64,000 bases of DNA from an uncultured Prevotellaceae bacterium (GCA_947166305.1 CAMVDV010000001.1:1-64000); one strand, 5' to 3'; numbered from the stretch's first letter, positions 49,149-58,791 are shown. Numbers and translations are program-made. The notes: a model not told the origin generated them from the sequence alone.

Positions 49149-51380
49149 ATGAAGCAAAAGAGTCTCTTCATGCTCGCTTTGGCAAGCATGGTTTCCCTGT
49201 GGTCTGTGGCGCAGGACGTAGTGCTGGACAACGCCAAGTTCCACGAGGGTGACGACCCAACGTGGGCCTCTGTCGGCACCGACGACGCATCGTGGCGCGA
49301 CATCAAGAGTTCGGCAACATGGACCTCGCAAGGCATCAAAATCGAAAACGGCTACGGATGGTACCGTTTCCACGTGAACATCCTGCGGTCGATGCTCGAG
49401 AAGAGCGACCTCAAGGAGACCGTCGATTTCATCCTCGGCGGCGTGGACGATGCCGACGAAACGTATCTCAACGGTAAACTCATCGGCAAGACCGGCCGAT
49501 TCCCCGGCGATGCCAACGGATACCAGAGCCAGTGGAACGTGAAGCGCTGCTACCGCGTGCCGGCATCGAGCAGCCTCATCAAGTGGGACGGCGTCAATGT
49601 GCTGGCCGTCCGCGTGTATAACGGCGGCGACCCGGGCGGCATGTTCGAAGGTCCCGTGCGCGTGCGCGTTCCTAATACTATTGATAACCTCAGCATCAGC
49701 ATCAAGGAAGACACCTCAGCCAAAGACGGTGTGCGCAGCCTCTGCACTCTCAAGAGCACCATGAAGGCCACCAAGAGCGGCACCTTCGCCGTCAAGGTCG
49801 TCGACCCCGAAACAGACCAAGTGCTCTCGGAGAAGGCGATGAAGGTTTCAGTGGGCGAGAAGAAAGACAGAGTCGTGGCCGTCCCCTACGACAACCACCG
49901 CATGGTGCGCATCGAAGCCTCCTTCACCGACGGCAAGACAGGACTGAGCGTTGCCTCACGCTACATACCTAAGTACATCCTCACGCCCGCCGCTCCTGCC
50001 ACACCGCGCTTCAACACGGCTCCCATCTACGGCGTCCGCCCGGGCTCACCCATTCACTTCCGCTTCGGAGTGAGCGGAGAAAAGCCGATGAAGTTCTCCT
50101 CGGCCGACCTCCCCGAAGGCCTTTCGCTCAATCCCGACAACGGTGCCCTGAGCGGATCGCTCGCCAAGGCAGGCTCCTACACCTTCACCGTCAAGGCACG
50201 CAACGCAAAGGGTGAGCAGACACAGCGCTTCACCATCCGCTGCGGAAGCAAGATTGCCTTGACACCCCCCATGGGATGGAACAGCTGGAACTGCTGGGGA
50301 CTGAGCGTCACTCAAGACAAAGTCATCAGCAGCGCCAAGGCTCTCATCGACAAGGGACTGGCCGACTACGGCTATTGCTACATGAACATCGACGACGGAT
50401 GGGAGGCTCCCAAACGCAACGCCGACGGAACCATCGCCGTCAACGAGAAGTTTCCAAGCATGAAGGAACTGGGCGACTGGCTCCACAGCGAAGGACTCAA
50501 GTTCGGCATCTACTCCTCGCCCGGCGACTTGACCTGCGGCGGCTACCTCGGCTCCATTGACCATGAGCTGCAAGACGCTGAAAGTTACAACTCATGGGGC
50601 ATCGATTACCTGAAATACGACTGGTGTGGCTACGGAAGAAAGCACAGGAATGAGCCCGACAAGCAGACCGTTGCCAGCTATGTCCGTCCCTATCTGCTCA
50701 TGGAGGGCTTCCTCAGGCAGCAACCCCGCGACATCTTCTACAGCCTCTGCCAGTATGGTATGGCAGAAGTCTGGAAATGGGGCGAGGCCGTCGACGCCAA
50801 TTCCTGGCGAACCACAGGCGACATCACCGACACTTGGGCAAGCCTCTACCACATAGGCTTCGAGCTTCAGCCCGAACTCTATCCCTATGCCAAGCCCGGT
50901 CACTGGAACGATCCCGACATGCTCATCGTGGGAAAAGTGGGATGGAGCAACAATCTGCGCGACAGCCGTCTCACGCCCGACGAACAGTACACCCATATCA
51001 GTCTCTGGACACTCCTCGCCAGCAATATGCTCATTGGCTGCGACATCGCACAGATGGACGATTTCACCGTCAGCCTTCTTTGCAACAACGAAGTGAACGC
51101 AGTCAATCAGGACATACTCGGCAAGCAAGCCAAGCGCGACGTGCAGGATGGCAACATACAGATATGGAGTCGTCCGCTCAGCGACGGCAGTCATGCCGTG
51201 GGCATCTTCAACGTTGGGCCCAACGACGCCCGCGTCGACTTCAGGAAGTACTTCCCTCAACTGGGCATCACCAGTCTCAAGAGCGTCCGCGACCTTTGGC
51301 GTCAGAAGGACATCAGCACGTCCGACGTCAATTACTTCATTCCCACCCACGGCGTGAAGTACATCAAAGTCACCTTCTGA
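49149..51380 (+). CDS. GH27 alpha-galactosidase family protein with N-terminal galactose-binding-like and Ig-like domains
   Basis: TPPMGWNSWNCWGLSVTQDKV; YCYMNIDDGWEAPKRN; GIDYLKYDWCGYG; GHWNDPDMLIVG. Confidence 0.95.
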   Translation: MKQKSLFMLALASMVSLWSVAQDVVLDNAKFHEGDDPTWASVGTDDASWRDIKSSATWTSQGIKIENGYGWYRFHVNILRSMLEKSDLKETVDFILGGVDDADETYLNGKLIGKTGRFPGDANGYQSQWNVKRCYRVPASSSLIKWDGVNVLAVRVYNGGDPGGMFEGPVRVRVPNTIDNLSISIKEDTSAKDGVRSLCTLKSTMKATKSGTFAVKVVDPETDQVLSEKAMKVSVGEKKDRVVAVPYDNHRMVRIEASFTDGKTGLSVASRYIPKYILTPAAPATPRFNTAPIYGVRPGSPIHFRFGVSGEKPMKFSSADLPEGLSLNPDNGALSGSLAKAGSYTFTVKARNAKGEQTQRFTIRCGSKIALTPPMGWNSWNCWGLSVTQDKVISSAKALIDKGLADYGYCYMNIDDGWEAPKRNADGTIAVNEKFPSMKELGDWLHSEGLKFGIYSSPGDLTCGGYLGSIDHELQDAESYNSWGIDYLKYDWCGYGRKHRNEPDKQTVASYVRPYLLMEGFLRQQPRDIFYSLCQYGMAEVWKWGEAVDANSWRTTGDITDTWASLYHIGFELQPELYPYAKPGHWNDPDMLIVGKVGWSNNLRDSRLTPDEQYTHISLWTLLASNMLIGCDIAQMDDFTVSLLCNNEVNAVNQDILGKQAKRDVQDGNIQIWSRPLSDGSHAVGIFNVGPNDARVDFRKYFPQLGITSLKSVRDLWRQKDISTSDVNYFIPTHGVKYIKVTF

Positions 51381-51413
51381 GCCAAGACACTTTGACAAAA
51401 GAAAGTTCTCCAG

Positions 51414-51503
51414 TAATAACGAAATAACGAAATAACGTTATAACGTTTTAACCCTTTAACGTTTTAACCCTTTAACCTTTTAACTTTTTAACCTTTTAAC
51501 GTT
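51414..51503. repeat. 8-9 bp degenerate tandem repeat
   Basis: ATAACGAAATAACGAAATAACGTTATAACGTTTTAACCCTTTAACGTTTTAACC... Confidence 0.85.
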
Positions 51504-51706
51504 TCAATATGCACCTTCAGCCCCTGCCTTCTCTTCACGACGGCAGGGGCTGTTTCCTGCAAGAGCCTTTCCTGTCTGCCTGCACCCCTATGACTTCCTT
51601 TCGTCCTTGCCCTTCACATCTCACGGAATCAAAGGTCAAACAGACAATTTCTTCATTTTACGATGCTTTTTTTCACATTTCTTTTTCCACTTTTCTCTTT
51701 TTGTTG

Positions 51707-51714
51707 TATCTTTG
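51707..51714 (+). promoter_or_regulatory. -7 box TATCTTTG of tRNA-Arg
   Basis: TATCTTTGCACGC upstream of the tRNA. Confidence 0.6.
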
Positions 51715-51778
51715 CACGCAAATTAAGAGAAATGTCGGCTGACGCCGTTCCGTCCCTCAGGCCACAAACTTAGTTCCT

Positions 51779-51850
51779 GCTCCTGTAGTTCAATGGATAG
51801 AACTACGGTTTCCTAAACCGTCAATCCGGGTTCGATTCCCGGCGGGAGTA
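51779..51850 (+). tRNA. tRNA-Arg (CCT anticodon)
   Basis: GCTCCTG..ACGGTTTCCTAAACCGT..CCGGGTTCGATTCCCGG CGGGAGTA cloverleaf. Confidence 0.93.
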
Positions 51851-51876
51851 CTTTTAGACCGAACCAACAAAACAAA

Positions 51877-51913
51877 GAGCGAAACATCAACCGGCAGATG
51901 TTTCGCTCTTTTT
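51877..51913 (+). terminator. intrinsic terminator of tRNA-Arg
   Basis: GAGCGAAACATC-AACCGGCA-GATGTTTCGCTC-TTTTT. Confidence 0.9.
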
Positions 51914-52048
51914 CTTTATTCCTGGAACGCAGACGGAACGCCCCGTCCGGTCCCAATCCTGCTTTTCCGCTTCTCCGACGTTCATACATAAAAGCCGCCT
52001 GTTCATACAACATCTTACGAAACATTTTGTGGTGTTGGGAGAACTGCC

Positions 52049-52056
52049 TACCTTTG
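52049..52056 (+). promoter_or_regulatory. -7 box TACCTTTG of DUF4846 gene
   Basis: TACCTTTGCACC. Confidence 0.6.
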
Positions 52057-52084
52057 CACCACAAAACATAAAAAGAAATGCAAG

Positions 52085-52870
52085 ATGAAGACCTTTCTCA
52101 AATGGACATTTATTTGTGTCGTGCTGCCTGCAATCTGCGTGGGAGGATACGCTCTGTGGATTGTCTTTGGCAACAAGGCAAGCAATCCTTGCAATTATGC
52201 GACAGTGGGAAGCATCTCAGAGCCTTGGGGCTATGAGCGAATCGATGGCGACGATGCGGCCTACACCAGCTTCCTGCGCAGTCTTCCGCTCATGGGAAGG
52301 GGTGCAAAGGTCAAGCTCTACACGGGCGGCATCGCTCGGTTGCAGTCGTTGGCCTATGCTGTTGTCGACGTGCCTTTGCTCTCGAATGCGGAACAATGTG
52401 CCGACGTCTGCATGAGGATGAGGGCAGAATATCTGTTTCAGACAGGGCAGTATGGACGCATACGCTTTCAAGATGTCAACGGAAGGACGCTCAGCTATGG
52501 CGGAGGCAGTTCGCGGAAAGCCTTCGAACGCTACCTTCGCAATCTCTATGGTGTGGCAAGTACGTATTCTTTGAGCCGCGAGATGAAGACAAGACGGCTC
52601 TGTGATATGCAGCCTGGCGACGTGTTCGTTTATCCTGCACGTCCTGGCCAGAAGTACGGACATGCCGTTATGGTCGTCGACGTTGCGGTCAGCAAGAGTG
52701 GCAAGAAGGCTTTCCTTCTGGCAGAAGGCAACACGCCGGCAAGGAACATACACGTCTTGAGGAACTTCGAAAACCCGTTCCGTTCGCCATGGTTCATGTT
52801 GGACGATGAGGCAGAAGACTTGTTGCTGTCGGTGTTCCATTATCATTCAAAAGACTTAAAACACTTTTAA
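52085..52870 (+). CDS. DUF4846 domain-containing protein
   Basis: PWGYERIDGDDAAYTSFLRSLPL; MQPGDVFVYPARPGQKYGHAVMVVDVA; LAEGNTPARNIHVL. Confidence 0.85.
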   Translation: MKTFLKWTFICVVLPAICVGGYALWIVFGNKASNPCNYATVGSISEPWGYERIDGDDAAYTSFLRSLPLMGRGAKVKLYTGGIARLQSLAYAVVDVPLLSNAEQCADVCMRMRAEYLFQTGQYGRIRFQDVNGRTLSYGGGSSRKAFERYLRNLYGVASTYSLSREMKTRRLCDMQPGDVFVYPARPGQKYGHAVMVVDVAVSKSGKKAFLLAEGNTPARNIHVLRNFENPFRSPWFMLDDEAEDLLLSVFHYHSKDLKHF

Positions 52871-52883
52871 CCATTAATGATAA

Positions 52884-53243
52884 GTGATGAAGAATCTGTT
52901 ACTTTCCTTGATCGTTGTGCTCATGAGCATGATGACTTCAACGCCGGCTGTTGCGAAAAACAGCAAGAACGATGTGATGAACCTTGTCCCGAAGAACCTT
53001 GTCGTGAAGCAGACGACCACGTTCAGCGACGGCCGCACCTTGGTCATCTACTACAAGAAGCAAGGCACGAACTGCGAGGTCTATTCGCCTCATGAGGCCA
53101 AGGACTACGACGTGACGGATGCCACGAAGATTAAATCGACGCATTTCGAAGTGGTCGGCCAGGTCGAGGGCAAGCTCTACAGAAGGGCTTCCTTGGCAGA
53201 AGTGGCGAGACTCATCAAGAACCTGGTGAACCAGTATCTCTGA
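52884..53243 (+). CDS. small secreted hypothetical protein
   Basis: Signal peptide; start 52884 or 52887. Confidence 0.7.
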   Translation: MMKNLLLSLIVVLMSMMTSTPAVAKNSKNDVMNLVPKNLVVKQTTTFSDGRTLVIYYKKQGTNCEVYSPHEAKDYDVTDATKIKSTHFEVVGQVEGKLYRRASLAEVARLIKNLVNQYL

Positions 53244-53330
53244 CCGTTCGGTCTTGAGCCGTGGCTGAAACGATGCAGCCACGGTTCTAAAAAAGAGAGG
53301 AAAAGCTTGGATTGTCAGCACAAAAAGTTG

Positions 53331-53338
53331 TATCTTTG
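53331..53338 (+). promoter_or_regulatory. -7 box TATCTTTG of LytTR gene
   Basis: TATCTTTGCAAC. Confidence 0.6.
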
Positions 53339-53401
53339 CAACATCAAAGCGGAAAAACAAGTCAGGCGTCTGTTGCTTAGGGCAGGCGAACGTAGTAGAA
53401 C

Positions 53402-53806
53402 ATGGAGTGGCTAAGGATTTCAACCAGCAGTATGCTGTTGCGAGTCTGCACAGAAGATTTGGTTTGCGTCTGTGCCGACGGCAACTATTGCGACGTCATG
53501 CTGTCGGACGGCAAGCGCCGGACAATGACTTTCCAGCTACATTTCTTTGAAGAAACATTCCGGCAGCTCCATAACAACACGTTTGTCCGCGTCGGCAGAA
53601 GCCTGATTGTCAACACGAGATTTATCCACTACATCAGCCTGACGGAGCAACAGCTTGAGCTTCACGGACGGAATCTCAGGGAGCATATTGTCTTCTCGGG
53701 GCTTCCGCGGGACGATAAGTCCATACATTGCATCAGTCTTTCGCGCGATGCGCTGAAGGGGCTGAAGGAATCACTCGAAAGGGAGAAAGGGTTAGAGAAT
53801 GGATGA
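53402..53806 (+). CDS. stand-alone LytTR DNA-binding domain regulator
   Basis: VCVCADGNYCDVMLSDGKRRTMTFQLHFFEE..NTFVRVGRSLIVNTRFIHYI. Confidence 0.88.
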   Translation: MEWLRISTSSMLLRVCTEDLVCVCADGNYCDVMLSDGKRRTMTFQLHFFEETFRQLHNNTFVRVGRSLIVNTRFIHYISLTEQQLELHGRNLREHIVFSGLPRDDKSIHCISLSRDALKGLKESLEREKGLENG

Positions 53807-54710
53807 CATGAAGATGCAGAAACCGGAAGTACCAGTCATCGTCATAGAAAGGGACGAGGAGCCGCAGGCCCAGACGCAGGCGGGCGAGCCTCTTGTTCCG
53901 TCTGGCAAGCGGAAATGGCGGGGGAGAGTCCTTGCCTTCATCGCTGCAATGGGCGCCATGGCCGTTGTCCTCGTGTGCTACGAGCTATGGAACTACTATT
54001 ATAATATAGGTATGCCCGTCTCCGTCTCCCCGAGCCAGAACATCGAGAAACTGCAGATGCCTCCCAGACAGGAAGCAGCAGAGGTGATTATGTCCGGCGA
54101 CAGCATCCTGGGAGTACGCATGGACTTCTATGCTATCTGCGGGCTGAAGGCCACTCTGCAGTTTGAAGAACCGGATACGGCCGACGCTTCGGTGTATCTC
54201 TACTGCCGTTCGGCCGACCACACGCCCGACGGACAATACCTCGGCTCTCTCGTGGCGGAGGGCAAGGAGTACCAGAGCGACCGCTCGCGCTTGGGCTACA
54301 TGGCGATGGCGGACGCTGGCATGGTCATCGGCGTGGGACGCAGCGACAGGGTGAAGGACTTTGTCTGCGAGCGCGGAGGCTCCTTCTTCCGGCAGTTCGT
54401 ACTGGTGAGCAACGGCACGATTCCCACTACTCGTTTCTATCTTCGGGGCAAGGTGGAACGTCGCGCCATAGGGAGAAAAGGCAATCGGCTCTATTACATC
54501 GCCACGCGCTACAAGGAAACGATGTGGGACTTTGCCGACGCCCTGACGGAATATGGTTTTGTCGATGTCATATACATCACTGGAGGCACGGACTATAGTT
54601 TCTTCCGCAGCAGGGATGGCAAAAGGCATGACATCGGGAATCCAGCCGATTATCCGCACAAGAAATGGCAGGGAATTATCCCTTGGCTCGTGTTCCGGAA
54701 GGCAGACTGA
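53799..54710 (+). CDS. membrane-anchored protein, possible phosphodiester glycosidase (NAGPA-like) domain
   Basis: One TM helix; VCERGGSFFRQFVLVSNG...WDFADALTEYGFVDVIYITGGTDYSFFR; overlaps the LytTR gene by 8 nt. Confidence 0.55.
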   Translation: MDDMKMQKPEVPVIVIERDEEPQAQTQAGEPLVPSGKRKWRGRVLAFIAAMGAMAVVLVCYELWNYYYNIGMPVSVSPSQNIEKLQMPPRQEAAEVIMSGDSILGVRMDFYAICGLKATLQFEEPDTADASVYLYCRSADHTPDGQYLGSLVAEGKEYQSDRSRLGYMAMADAGMVIGVGRSDRVKDFVCERGGSFFRQFVLVSNGTIPTTRFYLRGKVERRAIGRKGNRLYYIATRYKETMWDFADALTEYGFVDVIYITGGTDYSFFRSRDGKRHDIGNPADYPHKKWQGIIPWLVFRKAD

Positions 54711-54736
54711 AAGGCATCGTTGCCAAACGCCCCGTG

Positions 54737-54956
54737 CTTAGTTGCCCAACTAAACGTGTTTAATTGCCCAACTAAACGTGCGTAGTTCGCAAACGACTAA
54801 TGAGTAGTTGGCAAACTACTCGTTAGTAAATGGCAAACTACTCGTTAGTAAATGGCAAACTACTCGTTAGTAAATGGCAAACTACTCATTAGTAAATGGC
54901 AAAAAGCTCGTGAACGTATGGCAAAAAGCACGTGTGGAGTTTGCTGCCGGCTCGCG
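54737..54956. repeat. 22-nt tandem array (family A), 10 units
   Basis: Units every 22 nt from 54737, e.g. AGTAAATGGCAAACTACTCGTT at 54825 and 54847. Confidence 0.97.
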
Positions 54957-55118
54957 TAGGGTCTGATTGTCCCTTTCCCTGCGTCGGCTTTCTATTGCCA
55001 TGGCGTGGGCAATTGGACAGGACGTTGCTCGAATCTCATCCCTTCAGGAAATCATATAAAAGTGTACAGATGTGATTGTCGCACATAAGCACACTGTATG
55101 ATAAAAAAGGGAAAGATG

Positions 55119-55433
55119 TCAGTCCTTCTCCATAATTTCTTGTAGGAGAGATATTCCCAGAAAGTCCTCGATTTTAGATAACGACTCAAGAGAGAGGTTT
55201 TCCTGTCCCTTCAGAACCTTCGACACATATTGCTGGCTGCATCCCATGCGCTCGGCCAACTGCTTTTGTGTCATGTTCAGTTCCTCCATCTTGTCGAGCA
55301 TGAGCATGGCAATGTGCTGAGAGTGGCGTAGCCATGATTTGTTCCGATGCCGCCACTGAGCCTTCTCACGCCATTTTGACGGAGTGGGAGACTGATGCTT
55401 TTTTAGTCCTTCAATCACTCTGTTCATACTCAT
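55119..55433 (-). CDS. XRE/HTH transcriptional regulator, putative antitoxin
   Basis: MTQKQLAERMGCSQQYVSKVLKGQENLSLESLSKIEDFL. Confidence 0.88.
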   Translation of the reverse strand: MSMNRVIEGLKKHQSPTPSKWREKAQWRHRNKSWLRHSQHIAMLMLDKMEELNMTQKQLAERMGCSQQYVSKVLKGQENLSLESLSKIEDFLGISLLQEIMEKD

Positions 55434-55453
55434 TCCTCCTTGTTTCTTTTAGG

Positions 55454-56005
55454 TTATGACAGTTCGCTCATGTAGTCGGTGAATGCATCTTTGTCGATGA
55501 TGTCGTTTTCGAGCATGAAACGTCTCACCTTCTCCATCTTTTCCAGTTCGTGGAGCGTATGTTCGCGCTCCTGCATGGTTCGGGTCAGCTTGATGGCACC
55601 GCCGGTGATTACATAAGTGCCTGGCTCCAGTTTGATGGCATAGATTCTGAGCCATGATGTATGTCTGCGATATTCTTTAAGCCTTGCCTTCTCCTTGCTC
55701 AACAGCATTTCCCCCGAACGACTGTTCTCCAGAGGGCGGAAAAGCTTGTCGAGGTTGGCCCACGGAGAGATGTCCAAGATGAGGCATTGCAGTCGGTCGC
55801 TATCCTCTATGGTGTCATAAATGGCCTGGTTCACGTCTGTAATCTTGAAATATGAAGCCAGATCATCGATGTTTGCCTTGAAGAACTCGCGAAGCCATAC
55901 CACATCGTTCCATTGTTCAAACAATGTATACAGTGCATTCTCTGCTTCGCCGTCATACCACGCTGCCCATAGCCTTTTGTCTTCTGTGATAATAGAGAAC
56001 TTCAT
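55454..56005 (-). CDS. hypothetical partner of HTH protein, putative toxin
   Basis: Conserved-looking Bacteroidales family (AIKLEPGTYVITGGAIKLTRTMQEREHT) immediately upstream of HTH gene. Confidence 0.6.
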   Translation of the reverse strand: MKFSIITEDKRLWAAWYDGEAENALYTLFEQWNDVVWLREFFKANIDDLASYFKITDVNQAIYDTIEDSDRLQCLILDISPWANLDKLFRPLENSRSGEMLLSKEKARLKEYRRHTSWLRIYAIKLEPGTYVITGGAIKLTRTMQEREHTLHELEKMEKVRRFMLENDIIDKDAFTDYMSELS

Positions 56006-56235
56006 GACTCAGCCCTAATTTCCATTGCAAAGTTATATAAAACAAATGATACGCACAACTTTTGGGTTGTATAATTAGTGCTTATTTGTAAAAAATGCCA
56101 GATTATTGTCAGAATACACAGCGAAAAAGAAGCCTTCGCCGTGTGAACATCAAGTTTTTCCATTGCATTGACACGAAAATCCTTTTATTGTTGAATTTAT
56201 TCTTGCATTTCTAATCTCAATTCAGTTTTTATTTG

Positions 56236-56243
56236 TATCTTTG
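56236..56243 (+). promoter_or_regulatory. -7 box TATCTTTG upstream of structured leader/korA
   Basis: TATCTTTGCCGCGC. Confidence 0.6.
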
Positions 56244-56249
56244 CCGCGC

Positions 56250-56395
56250 AAAAGGATGAGCCTCAGCGGTGTTCTGGAGTAGGCCGTCTGCTCGGGGAGA
56301 GCGCCTTGCGATGCACACGCAGACTTCTCTCCTGCGGCAGCTTGCATAGGGCACGGAAGCCGCAGGGACGTCGCCTTTGAAGCGGGTAAAAAGAT
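56250..56395 (+). ncRNA. candidate structured RNA or 5' leader (unassigned)
   Basis: Starts after TATCTTTG; stems GTCTGC/GCAGAC (56286-56324) and CCTGCGGC/GCCGCAGG (56331-56366); outer AAAGG/CCTTT pairing. Confidence 0.4.
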
Positions 56396-56494
56396 TAGAA
56401 GCGAAAAGAGAATAACGTGTATTTACTGCCATCGCTTTCTCCCTCGAAAAAGGGAGCTGGTGGGGGCCGTAAATGGTAAAATGGTAAATGCAAG

Positions 56495-58324
56495 ATGGAA
56501 ATCAAGGAAAAAGAATCAGTAGTTGTGAGGTTTTCTGGTGATTCCGGCGACGGTATGCAACTCGCCGGAAACATTTTTTCTACCGTGTCTGCCACTGTGG
56601 GCAACAGCATCAGCACGTTCCCGGACTACCCTGCCGACATCCGCGCCCCGCAAGGTTCGCTCACTGGTGTCAGCGGATTCCAGGTGCACATCGGTGCAGA
56701 GAAGGTTTACACTCCAGGCGACCTCTGCGATGTACTCGTGGCCATGAATGCCGCAGCGCTCAAGACGCAGTATCGCTATGCCAAGCCCGATGCCGCCATC
56801 ATCGTCGATACCGACAGCTTCGGACCTAAGGACTTGGAGAAGGCACAGTTCCAGACCGACGACTATCTCGGCGAGATGGGCATCGACCCCGACAGAGTTA
56901 TTGCCTGCCCGCTCACCACTATGGTGAAGGAATGCCTGAAGGAAAGCGGCATGGACGCCAAGGCTGTCCTCAAGTGTCGCAATATGTTTGCCCTCGGACT
57001 CGTGTGCTGGCTCTTCGACAGAGACCTCGACGTGGCCTTCAACTTCCTGCGTGAGAAGTTCGCCAAGAAGCCAGAATTGGCCGAAGCTAACATCAAAGTC
57101 ATCCAGGCTGGCTATGACTATGGGCACAACACGCACTCCAGTGTGGCCAATGTCCGTCGCATCGAGACGAAACACAAAGTGCCCGGCCGCTACATGGACA
57201 TCACGGGCAACAAGGCCACGGCCTATGGTTTCATCGCTGCAGCCGAGAAAGCAAGCCTGAAGCTTTACCTCGGGTCGTACCCCATCACACCAGCCACCGA
57301 CGTCCTCCACGAGCTCTCCAAGCACAAGAGCCTCGGCGTCGTCACCGTTCAGTGCGAGGACGAGATAGCAGGCTGCGCGTCGGCCGTGGGCGCTTCGTTC
57401 GCAGGAGCACTCGCCGTGACCAGCACCAGCGGCCCGGGCATCTGCCTCAAGAGCGAGGCGATGAACCTTGCCGTCATCATGGAGCTGCCGCTCGTCGTGC
57501 TCGATGTGCAGCGTGGCGGACCCGCAACGGGCCTTCCTACGAAGAGCGAGCAAACGGACCTCTTGCAGGCACTCTTCGGACGTAACGGCGAAAGCCCCAT
57601 GCCGGTCGTTGCCGCTGCCAGCCCCACCGACTGCTTCGAAATGGCTTATGCAGCCTCCAAGATGGCGTTGGAGCACATGACGCCCGTCATCCTCATGACG
57701 GATGCCTTCGTTGCCAACGGCTCCGCTGCCTTCAAGTTGCCCGACCTCAAAGACTATCCCGCCATCAATCCTCCGTATGTTCCGGAAGAACTCAAAGGCT
57801 CCTGGACACCGTATATGCGCAATGAGCAGGGCGTTCGCTACTGGGCTGTGCCCGGTCGCGAAGGCTTCGAACACATTCTTGGCGGGCTCGAGAAAGACGA
57901 CAAGACGGGAGCCATCAGCACGAACCCCGAGAACCACGACCTCATGACCCGCAAGCGTAAGGCAAAAATCGACGCAATCCCGGTGCCCGACCTCGAGGTG
58001 GAAGGCGACAAGGACGATGCCGAACTGCTCATCGTGGGCTTTGGAGGCACCTATGGTCACCTCCATGCAGCCATGGACGAACTGCGTCGGCAGGGCCACA
58101 AGGTGGCACTTGCGCACTTCCGCTACATCAATCCGCTGCCTAAGAACACAGCCCAAGTCTTGCGTCGCTACCCGAAGGTGGTCGTTGCCGAACAGAACAT
58201 GGGACAGCTTGCCGGCTGGCTCCGCATGAAAGTCGACGGCTTCGTCCCCCAGCAGTACAACGAAGTCAAGGGCCAACCCTTCAAGGTCGCCGAACTCGTC
58301 GAAGCGTTCAAGAAGTTAATGTAA
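56495..58324 (+). CDS. korA: 2-oxoacid:acceptor oxidoreductase subunit alpha
   Basis: FSGDSGDGMQLAGNIFS; GSYPITPATDVLHELSKH; GPGICLKSEAMNLAV. Confidence 0.95.
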   Translation: MEIKEKESVVVRFSGDSGDGMQLAGNIFSTVSATVGNSISTFPDYPADIRAPQGSLTGVSGFQVHIGAEKVYTPGDLCDVLVAMNAAALKTQYRYAKPDAAIIVDTDSFGPKDLEKAQFQTDDYLGEMGIDPDRVIACPLTTMVKECLKESGMDAKAVLKCRNMFALGLVCWLFDRDLDVAFNFLREKFAKKPELAEANIKVIQAGYDYGHNTHSSVANVRRIETKHKVPGRYMDITGNKATAYGFIAAAEKASLKLYLGSYPITPATDVLHELSKHKSLGVVTVQCEDEIAGCASAVGASFAGALAVTSTSGPGICLKSEAMNLAVIMELPLVVLDVQRGGPATGLPTKSEQTDLLQALFGRNGESPMPVVAAASPTDCFEMAYAASKMALEHMTPVILMTDAFVANGSAAFKLPDLKDYPAINPPYVPEELKGSWTPYMRNEQGVRYWAVPGREGFEHILGGLEKDDKTGAISTNPENHDLMTRKRKAKIDAIPVPDLEVEGDKDDAELLIVGFGGTYGHLHAAMDELRRQGHKVALAHFRYINPLPKNTAQVLRRYPKVVVAEQNMGQLAGWLRMKVDGFVPQQYNEVKGQPFKVAELVEAFKKLM

Positions 58325-58340
58325 AACAGAAAGTATTATA

Positions 58341-58371
58341 AACAACGGATTGAACGGATTAAACGGATTGG
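58341..58371. repeat. left 9-bp repeat terminus of GxxExxY cassette
   Basis: AACAACGGATTGAACGGATTAAACGGATTGG. Confidence 0.9.
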
Positions 58372-58375
58372 GACA

Positions 58376-58747
58376 ATGCTAAGATATGAACAGGAGACAT
58401 ACCAAATCATCGGGGCTGCAATGAATGTTCACACTGCTCTTGGTCCGGGATTTACAGAAAAAGTCTATCAAGAAGCATTTGCAATAGAGCTGGCTGACAG
58501 AGGCATACCTTTTGAACGCGAGAAGTCCATTCACGCGACTTATAAAGGTTTCGTATTAGAGGGAACGTACATTCCAGACTTCATTTGCTACAATAGAATA
58601 ATAGTAGAGCTAAAGGCAGTCAAGGAGTTGGACGACGTACATCGCTCGCAAGCCATAAACTATGCAAAGGTTGCAGGCTTCAAACTGGCCTTGCTCATCA
58701 ACTTCGGAGAGAATTCACTCGTGAAAGAACGTTTTCCCATAGGATAA
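58376..58747 (+). CDS. GxxExxY protein
   Basis: IIGAAMNVHTALGPGFTEKVYQEAFAIEL...IVELKAVKELDDVHRSQAINYAKVAGFKLALLINFG. Confidence 0.92.
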   Translation: MLRYEQETYQIIGAAMNVHTALGPGFTEKVYQEAFAIELADRGIPFEREKSIHATYKGFVLEGTYIPDFICYNRIIVELKAVKELDDVHRSQAINYAKVAGFKLALLINFGENSLVKERFPIG

Positions 58748-58791
58748 GGAAAAGGTCATGACCAGTCATCGGTTACAATCTAAGAAACAAG

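Noticed and set aside
51813-52069. Minus-strand ORFs over tRNA-Arg and its terminator
   Set aside because: They overlap the tRNA and terminator hairpin; no coding support.
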